Origin: Planctomycetia bacterium
GTDB taxonomy: Bacteria > Planctomycetota > Planctomycetia > Pirellulales > UBA1268
Assembly: GCA_009919445.1 (NCBI GenBank)
Contig: RGBY01000010.1
Location: forward strand, 1-22,522
Direction of reading: 5' to 3'
DNA length: 22,522 bases
Part shown: positions 6,102-15,556 of the stretch, piece by piece
Numbering within the stretch: the first letter of the stretch is position 1
Layout: every line of letters starts with the position of its first letter
The notes under the pieces: model-generated
Databases searched by the model: none
Told to the model about the DNA's origin: nothing
The model's input: the letters and a program-made list of their open reading frames with translations, nothing else
Program-made: the position numbers and the translations under genes

Positions 6102-8082
6102 GGCTTATCTCGAGGAAACTCAGCTGGACCGGTGCCTTCACCAGCCGAAGCACGACAACAGGTCGGGCCGGGGTGCAGGCTACCTCAATGCTTGTGCCAT
6201 CTATGCGGACACCGTTTCCGTCCAGCAGGTGGTGTGCCTCAATGCCCTCGTCATCGCGAAGCCCCAGTTGGCCTCGGTCGAGGGTGACCAGTCCCCGCCG
6301 TCGGTCACCCGGCTGCAGGTTCACGACGATGAGGATGCGGCTCTCGCTGGCCGGGTCATACCGGCACCAGGCCAGCAGGTGGTCATCGTTGGTCGGCTGA
6401 ATCAGTGGGGGGCGTTGTCGCCGGAATGCGGGCTCGGTTTCACGGATCTGATTTAAATCGCTGATGAAGGGAGCAAGGGTGTCAGGGCGGTCACGATCCC
6501 AGTTCTTCAGTTCATATTTTTCAGAATCAAGATACTCCTCACTGCCCGCCTTGAATGGGGTCGCGGCCTGCAGTTCCATTGCCGGACCATAGATGCCCCA
6601 ATTGCCCACTGACAGAGCGGCCAAGGCAAGCCGAACCATAAACATTGGCCGCCCGCCCTCTTGTAGGCTGGCATGGAGAATATCTGGCGTGTTTGTGAAG
6701 AAATTGGGGCGAAAGTAGTCGCTTCTGGGTGGCGTGGTGACTTCCTGCAGGTAGTCGGCGAGCTCCTGCTTCTCGGTTCGCCAGGTGAAATAGGTGTAAC
6801 TCTGACTGAAGCCAAGTTTTGCCAGCCGATACATCGTCTTTGGCCGCGTGAAGGCTTCAGCAAGAAAAATGACATCCGGATGCTGGGCGTGGATGCGGCC
6901 AATGAGCCATTCCCAAAACTCAAAAGGCTTGGTGTGGGGGTTGTCGACTCTGAAGATGCGGACACCTCGAGCAATCCAAAACTGCAGCACACGGAAAACC
7001 TCTTCCCAGAGTGTCTGCCAGGATTCCGATTCAAAGTTGAGTGGGTAGATGTCCTGATATTTCTTCGGAGGATTTTCTGCATAGCGAATCGAGCCGTCGA
7101 CTCGATGCCGAAACCATTCTGGATGTTCCGTCACCCAGGGGTGATCGGGGGAGCACTGCAGGGCAAGATCGAGTGCAAGTTCGAGACCCTGCCGAGCGGC
7201 CTCCTGCCGGAGTGCCTCGAAGTCGGCGAGTGTGCCAAGGTCAGGGTGAATCGCAGTGTGGCCGCCCTCAGGCGAGCCGATGCCCCAGGGGCTGCCGACG
7301 TCGTCAGCCGTGGCGTTGAGGGAATTGTTTTTGCCTTTCCTGAAACTCGTGCCAATGGGATGGATTGGCGGAAGGTAGAGCACATTGAAGCCCATTGAGG
7401 CGATGTAGTTTAGCTGGCCAGCAAGGTCGCGTAGGCTGCCGTGTTGATTGGGTTCTCCCCAGGATCGGGGAAACGCCTCGTACCAGCTGCTCCAGGCCGC
7501 CCGTTCACGATCTACCCACAGACGCCGTGGAACGTCGAGCCAGGCTGTGTGGTCAGACGCAGCCAAGGCTCTCATCAGGCTTGCTAGCCGACTTTGCTGG
7601 GCCGCATTGACACCCCCTCGCCCCTTTAGTTTGCGAGCATGCTGACGCAGTTCTGCTGCGCTGGCGTCATCCGCGGTCGCCGCGACCTGCTCAATCAAGC
7701 GACGACCCTCAGCGAACTCAGCGGTGAGGTCATCGCCGGCTTCATCGCGAAGCAACAGATCACGCAGCCATGTGCCAAAGTGATCGACCCGGCCACTGAC
7801 GGTATATTCCCACGCCCCCAGTCGGCCAGGCGTAAAGTCTGCCGACCAGCGGTCGTTCCCATCACGAGCCATCGGGATGGTCGTCCATTCATCACTGCCA
7901 GCAGGCCGCACATGGAGATGGCAGGCAAGTTCATCATGGCCGTCACAAAGGATGTCAGCCGAGATCGTCACCGGCTGATCGACGAGCCGTTTGGCGGCAA
8001 AGCGGCCGCCATCAATGTCGGGGATGATACTATCAATGGTGACGCGGCGAAAGGATCTCGGCAGATGAGTTAGGTTGGTCAC
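6094..8082 (-). CDS. glgE: Alpha-1,4-glucan:maltose-1-phosphate maltosyltransferase GlgE
   Basis: The 662-residue product is the GH13_3 enzyme that transfers maltosyl units from maltose 1-phosphate to alpha-1,4-glucan chains, giving glycogen-like polymer in the cytoplasm. An N-terminal beta domain (about 10-110) precedes a helical insertion (about 115-180) and the catalytic barrel. Key residues are visible: the nucleophile Asp380 in FRVDNPHTKP, the acid/base Glu409 in FLAEAFTRPK, and Asp467 in NTPDILH. NFFTNTPDI and ENPPKKYQDIYP are typical of GlgE rather than of amylases or trehalose synthase. The start is GTG at 8082. Upstream is a 199-bp gap to the DUF1501 gene in which I found no clear promoter and no gene. 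It is the first gene of the glgE-mak pair. Assignment is secure. Confidence 0.95.
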   Translation of the reverse strand: MTNLTHLPRSFRRVTIDSIIPDIDGGRFAAKRLVDQPVTISADILCDGHDELACHLHVRPAGSDEWTTIPMARDGNDRWSADFTPGRLGAWEYTVSGRVDHFGTWLRDLLLRDEAGDDLTAEFAEGRRLIEQVAATADDASAAELRQHARKLKGRGGVNAAQQSRLASLMRALAASDHTAWLDVPRRLWVDRERAAWSSWYEAFPRSWGEPNQHGSLRDLAGQLNYIASMGFNVLYLPPIHPIGTSFRKGKNNSLNATADDVGSPWGIGSPEGGHTAIHPDLGTLADFEALRQEAARQGLELALDLALQCSPDHPWVTEHPEWFRHRVDGSIRYAENPPKKYQDIYPLNFESESWQTLWEEVFRVLQFWIARGVRIFRVDNPHTKPFEFWEWLIGRIHAQHPDVIFLAEAFTRPKTMYRLAKLGFSQSYTYFTWRTEKQELADYLQEVTTPPRSDYFRPNFFTNTPDILHASLQEGGRPMFMVRLALAALSVGNWGIYGPAMELQAATPFKAGSEEYLDSEKYELKNWDRDRPDTLAPFISDLNQIRETEPAFRRQRPPLIQPTNDDHLLAWCRYDPASESRILIVVNLQPGDRRRGLVTLDRGQLGLRDDEGIEAHHLLDGNGVRIDGTSIEVACTPARPVVVLRLVKAPVQLSFLEISRD

Positions 8083-8281
8083 GTGTGTGGCGGTCTTTGT
8101 GCAGGTGGGGATCTGGGCTGTGGGGCTTCAGAATGTGGCCCAGTGTAGACATTCTGCGTCGGCTTTCGAGCGGGAGTCTGCCGGATACGCCACTGCTATC
8201 GAAACAGGCCAGCACGGCAGGCTGGAGTCGTACCCACAGGGCTGCTGCAAAAGCGTGGTGAGGCAAAAATGGCCTTGCTTG

Positions 8282-9775
8282 TCAGGCGAGAAGTTCGTGC
8301 ACAACCCGTTGAGGCTCCACGCCGGTGAGCCGCTGGTCTAGCCCCTGAAACTTGAACGACAATCGTTCGTGGTCAATGCCAAGCAGGTGAAGAATCGTGG
8401 CATTGAAGTCGTTTACATGGACCGGATTTTCCACAACGTTGTAGCTAAAGTCGTCAGTTTCACCGTAGGTGCTGCCAGGCTTCACGCCGCCTCCGGCCAT
8501 CCACATGCAGAAATTGCGGGGATGGTGGTCGCGGCCATAGTTTGATTTGGTGAGCGTGCCCTGGGAGTAGACCGTGCGGCCAAATTCGCCCCCCCAGACC
8601 ACCAGGGTGTCATCCAGAAGACCACGAAGTTTGAGATCAATCACAAGGGCAGCAGTCGCCTGGTCGGTGTCACGGCACTGCTCGAGAATATTCTTTGGAA
8701 GCTGGCCGTGCTGATCCCAGCCGCGATGCAGAATCTGCACCACGCGGACACCCCGCTCGACAAGCCGGCGGGCGAGAAGCGCACTGTGCGCAAAGCTGCC
8801 GGGCTTGGTTGCCGCATCGCCATAGAGGGCAAGCGTCTCCTGTGATTCATCCTGGAGGTTAGTGAGTTCCGGCACGCTGGTCTGCATCCGGAACGCCATT
8901 TCATACTGGGCGATCCGGGTGGTTGTCTCCGGATCGTGAAAACGCGTTGCGGTCAGTGAATTGAGACGCTTGAGCCCGTCAAGCATCTGCCGACGATCTG
9001 CGTTCGAGACACCGGCCGGGTTATCGAGATAGAGCACAGGATCGCCTGTGCCACGAAGGGTGACGCCGGAAAATTGGGTAGGGAGAAATCCACTCCCCCA
9101 CATCCGCGAGAACAGCGCCTGGGCGTTGCCGGTTGGTGGGAACTGCGGCGTCATCACCACAAACGCCGGAAGGTTGTCACTCTCGCTGCCAAGGCCGTAC
9201 GCCAGCCAGCTGCCAATACTCGCTTTTCCTGGAATCTCGCTGCCGGTCATGACAAATGTGCAGGCCGGATCATGATTGATGGCATTGGTGTGGACTGACT
9301 TTACCAATGTGAGGTCATCGACGATTTTCGCCGTGTGGGGAAGTAATGCCGTAGAAATCCAGCGGCCGCACTCCCCCTTTTGTTCGAAGGCGAACTGTGA
9401 GGGCGCGACAGGAAAACGCTCCTGGCCACTTGTCATCGTGGAGAGCCGCTGTTCGCCGCGAATGCTGGGGGGGAGGTCCTTGTCGAAAAATTGCTTCAGT
9501 TGCGGCTTGTAATCCCACAGGTCGAGTTGTGAAGGGCCGCCGTTCATGTGCAAATAGATCACCCGTTTGGCTCGCGGTGCATGATGTGGCAGACCCGGAA
9601 TGGCTGGATGAACCCGGCTGAGGCTCTGATTTGTTGAGGCCGCCGCCTGGGGGCAGGCCTGCTCCAGCAGCGCAAGGGCAGCTGCGCCTACGCTCAGGCC
9701 ACCCGTCCGGAGGAAGGCACGGCGGGCAAGCGTCCGCTGAAAGGCGTTTATCGATGCTGGGAAGGTGGCTGGCAT
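8282..9775 (-). CDS. DUF1501 protein with Tat signal
   Basis: A 497-residue DUF1501 protein. The N-terminus has a twin-arginine motif, RRAFLRTGG (18-26), followed by a hydrophobic Ala/Leu stretch, so it is predicted to be folded in the cytoplasm and exported by Tat. Family blocks include VIYLHMNGGPSQLDLWDYKP (72-91), GSWLAYGLG, and the C-terminal GGEFGRT and GRDHHPRNF, which contribute metal-binding residues in this alkaline-phosphatase/sulfatase-superfamily fold. The biochemical activity of DUF1501 proteins is unknown. The gene starts 14 bp after the stop of the DUF1549/DUF1553 cytochrome-type gene. That pairing recurs many times in planctomycete genomes and suggests the two products act together in the periplasm, possibly on polysaccharides. 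Confidence 0.92.
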   Translation of the reverse strand: MPATFPASINAFQRTLARRAFLRTGGLSVGAAALALLEQACPQAAASTNQSLSRVHPAIPGLPHHAPRAKRVIYLHMNGGPSQLDLWDYKPQLKQFFDKDLPPSIRGEQRLSTMTSGQERFPVAPSQFAFEQKGECGRWISTALLPHTAKIVDDLTLVKSVHTNAINHDPACTFVMTGSEIPGKASIGSWLAYGLGSESDNLPAFVVMTPQFPPTGNAQALFSRMWGSGFLPTQFSGVTLRGTGDPVLYLDNPAGVSNADRRQMLDGLKRLNSLTATRFHDPETTTRIAQYEMAFRMQTSVPELTNLQDESQETLALYGDAATKPGSFAHSALLARRLVERGVRVVQILHRGWDQHGQLPKNILEQCRDTDQATAALVIDLKLRGLLDDTLVVWGGEFGRTVYSQGTLTKSNYGRDHHPRNFCMWMAGGGVKPGSTYGETDDFSYNVVENPVHVNDFNATILHLLGIDHERLSFKFQGLDQRLTGVEPQRVVHELLA

Positions 9776-9789
9776 GGCAAAGGCCCTGT

Positions 9790-12700
9790 TCAGTTACGGC
9801 AAAGCGTCTCATCAAGATTGAGAAGCATGTTTGTCACGAGGGTCCAGGCGGCTACCTCGGCAGTTGGTAGGTCTGCAGGGCTGCGGGATTCTCCGTGCCC
9901 AACAAGCTGCTGGGCTGCCTCGGCATCGGTCTGATACCGCTGTCGCTGTGACAAAAGTATTTCGCTTGTGATCTGGGTCTCTTCTGGCGTTGCATGCCGG
10001 GCAAGCAGAATACGGAAAAGACTGTCGATGCAATCGGTGTCAGCAGCTGCATTTTTTGAGTCCTTGGACGATTGCGATAAAACCCGGGCGGCAAGTGCCC
10101 GGGCGGCCTCGATATGCTGGGTGTCGTTCATAAGCTGGAGGGCCTGGAGCGGCGTATTGCTTCGCTCACGACGGGCGCAAAACTGCTCCCGATTCGGCGC
10201 GTCGAAGTTCACCATGAATGGTGGCGGCGCAGTTCGCTTGAAGAAGGTATAGAGGCTGCGGCGATAAAGGGCGTTACCCGAGTCCTGTTTGTAATAACGC
10301 GTGTTTGAGTTTCCGAACCCGACCGGCTCCCAGATGTTTGGCGGCTGGTAAGGCCTATCCCCTTTGCCCCCCATCGATGTCACAAGCAGCCCCGACACGG
10401 CTAAGGCATTGTCGCGAATTTGCTCGGCATCGAGGCGAAACCGAGGCCCGCGCGCCAGCAGGCGATTGGCAGGGTCAACTTCTTGCTGTTGCGGACTGAT
10501 GTCCTGGTACTCGGCCGCAAGCCATTCAAGCAGGTCTGGATGGCTCGGGGGCTCTCCCTGAAGACCAAAGTCTTCACTCGTCTTGACGAGCCCGGTTCCG
10601 AAAAACTGCTGCCAGAGGCGGTTGGCCGCGACCCGTGCCGTTAGCGGATGCTCTTTGGAAACGAGCCAGCGAGCCAGGTCAAGCCGATTAAGAGGCTGTT
10701 CACCGGCAGGCTCAAGGGGAGGAAGAAAAGCGGGGGTGCTTCGCTCAACCGGTTCGCCTGGCTGATCGTAGTTTCCTCGCTTCATGACGAAACTTTTGCG
10801 TACCTTTGGGAGGTCGGTAAAGATAAAGGTCTTCGTAATTGCTTCCTCAAGTTTGGTGGTTGCCCTTTCGTGAGCCCGTAGGGCAGCAAGAGCGTCACGA
10901 AGGTCATCTGGCTGTTGCTGCCAGACGTCTGTGAGCCAGTGGCGACGGACCTTATCGATATCTTGAGGTTTGGTAGTCTTCTCAGGGCCTGCCCGCACCA
11001 GATTTTGCAGCGGCCCGGGGATGCCATCGAGTTTTTGCTTCCCTGTGTGCGCGGCCCACCAGGCCGTGAATGACTGATGGGGATCCGTAGCCGGAGAGTC
11101 GAGATACTCGCCACCAACGCTGTCCCAACGCACGTGCCCGCCATACTGGGTGAGGGCAAACCCATTCAGTTTGGTCCCGGGCTTGAGTCCCAGTGCCACC
11201 GTCGAGACGCTGATTCGCGTCCACGTTCCGGGCTCGGGCAATGGGCCCGCATGATGCCGTGACACCGTGCCTAACTCTCCCCAGGAAATCAGATTGGGGT
11301 CACCCCAGACTGCCCGGTGATTCCAGCCGCCAGAATTGAACTGCAGCATGATGCTGCCCGGCGGATTTTCCGGATCGATCCAGACGTGGGCGAAAATCTC
11401 CTCCTGGGGCTTGATTTCAATCGGTTCAGCACCCCGCGCATAGAAGTCCTGACCGATTCCCTCTGCCCGACGCACCAGACTCCGTTGGCCAGAAAAGACT
11501 CCTGCCTCTTGATCACCGGTGAGCCAGGTAATCGCCCCCGGACCACCTTCAACAACCGCCCCTGGTGGAAACTCATCATCCAGCCAGATCCGCTGTTGCC
11601 GGCGGGGCGGTGCTGGCGGCTGTTGGGTTGCTGGATCAGCGTAGGTAATTCGATTGAGGCTCTGAGTGACCGCCTTGCTCAGGGCAGGCTTGGCGGCCCT
11701 CAGTGTGGCGAGCTGCTCCTGCTGCAACGCTGTCGGCACTGGCAAGATTGGCGGCGTCAGAATTTTGTTGCCATCGAAGCCAGGATCAGCGGCTGAGTTA
11801 AAGAATGCGTATAGCGAATAGAATTCTCGCTGCGAGAGTGGGTCAAACTTATGATCATGACAGACCGCGCACTGCCCAGTGAGGCCCATGAAGGCATTGA
11901 GCGTGGTGGCCGTGCGGTCGACGGCATAGCGAAAGAGGAGTTCCTCACCTATCGAGCCACCTTCGCTGGTGGTCACGTTGCACCGCAAGAATCCAGTAGC
12001 GACCTTCTGGGGAACCGTTGCAGCCGGGAGGAGGTCCCCGGCCAACTGCCAGATGGCAAACTGGTCGAACGGAAGATTGTCATTGAAGGCCTTCACCACC
12101 CAGTCGCGGAAAGCCCACATCTGTCGTTCATTGTCAAGGTGAAGCCCATGCGTGTCGGCGTAGCGGGCGACGTCAAGCCAGTGGCGAGCCATTTCCTCGC
12201 CGTGGTGCGGGCTGGTGAGCAAGCGGTCCAGCAAGGCGTCATAGGCACGGTCGGATGAGTCACTCAAATAGTCATCAACTTCGGCAACGGTTGGCGGCAG
12301 TCCAGTGACAGCAAACGACAGACGACGGATCAGCGTTTCACGACTGGCTTCCTTGTTGGCGACGAGTCCCTGTTGGTCGAGACGGGCGTCGAGGAACCGA
12401 TCGATTGGATTTTCTTCTTGCGTCGCGTCTGCCTTTGGGAGTGCTGGTCGGCGAATGGGCCGGAAGGCCCAGTGCTGCTCATAGGTGGCACCAGCCTCGA
12501 TCCAGCGGCGAAGAATCTCACGATCATCGGCTGAGAGTGGCTTATTAGTGTGGGGGGGCGGCATGACGATGTCAGGATCGGCGGCGTCAATTCGCGACAA
12601 CAGCTCGCTGCCATCTGCCTGTCCAGGCACGATCGCCTGCAGCCCACTGGGCAGCTCAGCTGTCGCCCTTGCGAAAGAATCAAGCCGTAAATCGGCCTCC

Positions 12701-12858
12701 TGCTCGCCGGGGCCATGACAGGCATAGCAATGCTCAGAGAGTATTGGCCGGATGTCACGGTTAAATTGAACGTCGCTGGCAACGCAACACGCGGTTACCG
12801 ACCCAATCAGGACAAGTCCTACCCGGAAAACGAAGTTGGTTGTGCCTTGAGTACCCAT
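9790..12858 (-). CDS. Planctomycete cytochrome C / DUF1549 / DUF1553 (PSD1) protein
   Basis: The 1022-residue exported protein begins with a hydrophobic signal region (about 9-28). Next comes a PSCyt1 haem-c type domain with CYACH (44-48), followed by conserved LRLDS. The PSCyt2/DUF1549 region (about 150-360) includes PIDRFLDARL, YADTHG and a second CxxCH (CAVCHDHKFDP, near 335). The middle (about 440-620) looks like a beta-rich carbohydrate-binding or LamG-like insertion (IMLQFNSGGWNHRAVWGD). The C-terminal DUF1553/PSD1 domain (about 690-990) shows ANRLWQQFFGTGLVKTSEDFG, RRSLYTFFKRT and TPLQALQLMND. Reported roles remain hypothetical: extracytoplasmic redox or polysaccharide handling. It is the first gene of a two-gene unit with the DUF1501 gene and is divergent from the SGNH hydrolase gene. 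Assignment is secure. Confidence 0.93.
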   Translation of the reverse strand: MGTQGTTNFVFRVGLVLIGSVTACCVASDVQFNRDIRPILSEHCYACHGPGEQEADLRLDSFARATAELPSGLQAIVPGQADGSELLSRIDAADPDIVMPPPHTNKPLSADDREILRRWIEAGATYEQHWAFRPIRRPALPKADATQEENPIDRFLDARLDQQGLVANKEASRETLIRRLSFAVTGLPPTVAEVDDYLSDSSDRAYDALLDRLLTSPHHGEEMARHWLDVARYADTHGLHLDNERQMWAFRDWVVKAFNDNLPFDQFAIWQLAGDLLPAATVPQKVATGFLRCNVTTSEGGSIGEELLFRYAVDRTATTLNAFMGLTGQCAVCHDHKFDPLSQREFYSLYAFFNSAADPGFDGNKILTPPILPVPTALQQEQLATLRAAKPALSKAVTQSLNRITYADPATQQPPAPPRRQQRIWLDDEFPPGAVVEGGPGAITWLTGDQEAGVFSGQRSLVRRAEGIGQDFYARGAEPIEIKPQEEIFAHVWIDPENPPGSIMLQFNSGGWNHRAVWGDPNLISWGELGTVSRHHAGPLPEPGTWTRISVSTVALGLKPGTKLNGFALTQYGGHVRWDSVGGEYLDSPATDPHQSFTAWWAAHTGKQKLDGIPGPLQNLVRAGPEKTTKPQDIDKVRRHWLTDVWQQQPDDLRDALAALRAHERATTKLEEAITKTFIFTDLPKVRKSFVMKRGNYDQPGEPVERSTPAFLPPLEPAGEQPLNRLDLARWLVSKEHPLTARVAANRLWQQFFGTGLVKTSEDFGLQGEPPSHPDLLEWLAAEYQDISPQQQEVDPANRLLARGPRFRLDAEQIRDNALAVSGLLVTSMGGKGDRPYQPPNIWEPVGFGNSNTRYYKQDSGNALYRRSLYTFFKRTAPPPFMVNFDAPNREQFCARRERSNTPLQALQLMNDTQHIEAARALAARVLSQSSKDSKNAAADTDCIDSLFRILLARHATPEETQITSEILLSQRQRYQTDAEAAQQLVGHGESRSPADLPTAEVAAWTLVTNMLLNLDETLCRN

Positions 12859-12986
12859 GTTTTGGTCAACTCGACTGTAGAAACTCGCCGGTAGTGATAA
12901 TCAGATAAATGTTGAGGACATCTACGTCTTACTTCTGTCGTGCATCCCTGCTTGTGTTCCCTCCAAGAATTCGCGAGGTTCTCCCT

Positions 12987-13733
12987 GTGAAAAATTACTA
13001 TACGGTTCTTTGCCGTGCAATGAAACATTCGCGTTCACAATGGCCACCCGCGGCAATCTTTTGCCTGCTGTTTCCCTTGCTAACCAGCAGTCCTGTTGCA
13101 GGCTTTGAAAGCCCTAACAGCGGGCGGCAGTGGGAATCTGCTATCGAGTCATTTGAACGCGACGATGCACAAACAAACTATCCGGCTAACGCGATCCTTT
13201 TTGTCGGAAGTTCGAGCATTCGACTTTGGGAGTCGCTTGCCGACGATATGGCTCCATACCCCGTCATTCAGCGAGGGTTTGGCGGCGCAAAAATGGTCGA
13301 CGTACTCGCGTACAAGGACCGGATCATCGAAGCCCATACGCCCCCGGCAATTGTGCTTTTCGTTGCCAACGACATCACGGGCAACAGCAAAACCGACCTG
13401 TCCCCAGCACGTGCTGCCGGTCAATTTTTTGCTTTTGCGGATTACGTTCTCAGGCAGAAACCAGAGACCGAGCTGTTCATTGTTGAGATTACGCCAACGG
13501 CAAGCCGCTTGGATGTCTGGCCGCAAACAATGGAATTGAACAACCAACTTTCCAAGTTGTGCGAATCGCTTGATCGCGTAACCTTCATTCCAACAAGGCA
13601 TCTTTTTTTAGCGGCAGATGGGAAACCGCTCCGAGAACTCTTCCGAAGTGATCAACTCCATCTGAGCCCGCTGGGTTATCGCGTCTGGACAAAACAGATC
13701 CGAGCCTTCCTTGACCCTGTCATGCAAAAATGA
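12987..13733 (+). CDS. Exported SGNH/GDSL-type hydrolase
   Basis: With the GTG start at 12987 the protein has 248 residues. This start is preceded by GAGG with 8-nt spacing. An internal ATG at 13020 and an open frame back to 12909 are alternatives. The hydrophobic stretch AAIFCLLFPLLTSSPVAG (about 22-39) is a signal peptide. SGNH blocks follow: ILFVGSSSIRLW (70-81) with probable nucleophile Ser76, RGFGGAKM with the block II Gly (about 99), VANDITG with block III Asn128, and SDQLHLSPLGY with Asp222 and His225. The family includes esterases, lipases and acetyl-xylan/rhamnogalacturonan esterases. The PAF-acetylhydrolase-like layout suggests an extracytoplasmic esterase, but the substrate is unknown. 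The usual Gly before the block III Asn is Ala127. It is divergent from the cytochrome-type gene and convergent with the lipoprotein gene. Confidence 0.85.
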   Translation: MKNYYTVLCRAMKHSRSQWPPAAIFCLLFPLLTSSPVAGFESPNSGRQWESAIESFERDDAQTNYPANAILFVGSSSIRLWESLADDMAPYPVIQRGFGGAKMVDVLAYKDRIIEAHTPPAIVLFVANDITGNSKTDLSPARAAGQFFAFADYVLRQKPETELFIVEITPTASRLDVWPQTMELNNQLSKLCESLDRVTFIPTRHLFLAADGKPLRELFRSDQLHLSPLGYRVWTKQIRAFLDPVMQK

Positions 13734-13802
13734 TTTGGCAGATGCTGCTGGGCCACTATCACTCCGCATTTGGTTTGGAATCTGAAGGCGTCTTGTCACT
13801 CT

Positions 13803-13826
13803 AAAAACAATCTGGGCTCAAAGCCC
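13803..13826 (-). terminator. Hairpin between convergent genes, possible terminator for lipoprotein gene
   Basis: GGGCT (13814-13818) and AGCCC (13822-13826) form a 5-bp stem with a 3-nt loop. On the minus strand it begins 7 nt after the TAA of the lipoprotein gene and is followed, after a short spacer, by TTTTT (13803-13807 complement). On the plus strand only a poor T-rich tail follows, so it mainly fits the minus direction. Confidence 0.4.
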
Positions 13827-13832
13827 TCTTGC

Positions 13833-14231
13833 TTAAGGGCCCGGAGGACAGGGCTGAGTTTGCACGCCAGCCTCATAGCTCACAGGCATGACAACGCCGC
13901 CCGCTGCACATGGATCGCACGTGGGCGGACACGGTATCGACGCTGACGTTGGTACGACACCAGTTGGATATGACTGAGGAGCAACGGGCATCGTCGGTGC
14001 CACAACTGCTCCTGGTGGCAGTGGCGTTTGCACGGCGGCAGGTGCGGCTGGATAGGCAACCGGCTGAGCAGGTACTGCCTGTTGTGGCATCCCCGGTTGG
14101 GGATAGACAGGTGGTGCGTACGGAGGCGCGTAGGCATACGGATGGCGGTGATGGGCACATCCCTGAGCGGCAAGCATGCCAACGGCCGCAAATATGATTA
14201 CCCCGGAACAGTCGATCCGTATTGCCATCAT
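13833..14231 (-). CDS. Proline-rich small lipoprotein
   Basis: From ATG 14231 the product is 132 residues. GAGGAAGAG directly upstream is a clear ribosome binding site for ATG 14231 or the adjacent ATG 14228, so the longer frame to 14336 is rejected. A hydrophobic segment (about 9-23) ends in AAQGC, a plausible though imperfect lipobox with Cys25 as lipidation site. The mature part is low complexity: a His/Tyr start (HHRHPYAYAPPYAPP), Pro/Gln/Ala/Val repeats, then a Cys-rich motif PCPPTCDPC and a short tail. This composition is common in planctomycete exported proteins of unknown function. It is probably membrane-anchored facing the periplasm. It lies 105 bp downstream of the FIST gene on the same strand and may be the last gene of that transcript. 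No family is recognised. Confidence 0.7.
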   Translation of the reverse strand: MMAIRIDCSGVIIFAAVGMLAAQGCAHHRHPYAYAPPYAPPVYPQPGMPQQAVPAQPVAYPAAPAAVQTPLPPGAVVAPTMPVAPQSYPTGVVPTSASIPCPPTCDPCAAGGVVMPVSYEAGVQTQPCPPGP

Positions 14232-14336
14232 CTCTTCCTCTGCTGCGTGTACCCGCCTGCAGGGAGGACCGTAGGGATGGCAGGCTGGCGAAGCAAGGGC
14301 GTTTTTGCGGGCTGTGTGCAGCGTGCCCGTTCCCAA

Positions 14337-15533
14337 TCATTTCCTGCCGAATAGGGCCAGACTTGCTGTAAACCCATGGAGGCAGTTCTGCCTGCCGATG
14401 GGGCCGATTTCCCCTTGCGCAAAAAAACCGGCCGTTGGGATTGGCCCAAGCACCTCCTGGAGGCAGGCTGCGTCATGGTTGGGTTCGGAAAAAAGCCGAC
14501 TGCCACGGCCGTTGCAGGTGAACACGAGACAGCCCTCGGGTCGGCTACGCCCCTGTCGGTGAAGCAACTGCTGAAGATCATCAGTCGCGGTGTTGGCGTC
14601 CCTGAGATGAAATTGAACCGTCTGCCCAGTTCGAATCTGGTCACCGACCGCCACAACCCCTGTTTCAGGATCAGCGCCGAGCACGTTTCGCACCAGGAAA
14701 TCGCCTTGCTGGAAATGATCCTGGTATTCACTCGCCACCCGGCCAAGGTGAAGTGAATGGCGCATGAGTTCTCGGTCGTGTTCATCCAGTTCACCGTAAA
14801 GCGTCTGCAGGTGCGTGAACGCGGGCTGCCCGCCAAGTTCAATGACCATGTTGTTTTCCGCGCGGGTTACCACCAGGGGACGACCAATCGGTCGGCAGCC
14901 CTGAGAGACAAGCGGACGAACGCGAATGTCTCCTCCAATGAGGACGCCAACTGCACCAGCATCGTAGGTTTGCTGATTCAGCACGAGTGTGTTGGAGCCG
15001 GGATGATTTCCACCACTAGCCATGCCACCAATAACAGGCAGGTTTGGCTGGTCCTCAGCCAAACGGTTTAGAAACGCATCAACAGGAAAGGTGAAAGGAT
15101 CAGCCAGGAGCAAAAGCGTTGCGTCTTCTGGCCAGGCCAAATCGTCAGGCCACCCCTGGAAACAGCCGCCATCCGGCGTCTGGGCATAGTCGAGAGCAAA
15201 CGCCGCCAGACTAGCCCGGGGCAGATGGGCGGCCCATACGGCCACGGCGGGCTGCCGCTCGTATTCGGTGTCGTTGGCTAACACCGATTCAGCGGTCGTG
15301 CCAATCAGGCAGCCAGCCGCCAGCCGGTCGCCCAGCGTTTCAAATGCGGAACGTGAGGCAGCACCATAGGCGGCGGCAAGGAACACAAAGACAAGGTCGG
15401 CTGCCTGCCCATCGAGTGCTGCCAAAGCCCCCTCCCCCGCTTCGGTAATGGCCGCAGCGAGGTCTGTCTGTGTTGAGGCCGCACTGCCAAAGCGGCAAGC
15501 CTCTGCGGCTGATTCTGGGGAAGAAGACGGCAT
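14337..15533 (-). CDS. FIST-domain sensory protein (FIST_N + FIST_C)
   Basis: The 398-residue protein consists of a FIST_N domain (about 20-220: LVFVFLAAAYG, GCLIGTTAESVLANDTEYE, LLLLADPFTFPVDAFLNRL, VIGGMASGG) and a FIST_C domain (about 225-395: LHLGRVASE, GDFLVRNVLGADPETGVVAVGD, LVFTCNGRGSRLF, AGFFAQGEIGP). FIST domains are thought to sense small ligands such as amino acids and usually occur in signal-transduction proteins. This one stands alone with no histidine kinase, GGDEF or methyl-accepting domain attached. No signal peptide is seen, so it is cytoplasmic. It starts 23 nt after the stop of mtnC on the same strand, suggesting co-transcription with methionine salvage. A role in sensing a salvage intermediate or amino acid is inference only. 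Confidence 0.88.
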   Translation of the reverse strand: MPSSSPESAAEACRFGSAASTQTDLAAAITEAGEGALAALDGQAADLVFVFLAAAYGAASRSAFETLGDRLAAGCLIGTTAESVLANDTEYERQPAVAVWAAHLPRASLAAFALDYAQTPDGGCFQGWPDDLAWPEDATLLLLADPFTFPVDAFLNRLAEDQPNLPVIGGMASGGNHPGSNTLVLNQQTYDAGAVGVLIGGDIRVRPLVSQGCRPIGRPLVVTRAENNMVIELGGQPAFTHLQTLYGELDEHDRELMRHSLHLGRVASEYQDHFQQGDFLVRNVLGADPETGVVAVGDQIRTGQTVQFHLRDANTATDDLQQLLHRQGRSRPEGCLVFTCNGRGSRLFSEPNHDAACLQEVLGPIPTAGFFAQGEIGPIGRQNCLHGFTASLALFGRK

Positions 15534-15556
15534 TGCAGAGCCCAGAAAAAGACGAC

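Noticed and set aside
8230..8281. AGGC/GCCT inverted repeat after the DUF1501 gene as a terminator
   Set aside because: Only four base pairs and no T-tract following on the minus strand.
8075..8341. Open frames on both strands in the 199-bp gap between glgE and the DUF1501 gene
   Set aside because: They run into confident genes on either side, lack ribosome binding sites and show no domain; the gap is best read as non-coding.
12896..12901. GATAAT as a -10 element for the SGNH hydrolase gene
   Set aside because: No -35 hexamer at acceptable spacing; single hexamers are expected by chance.
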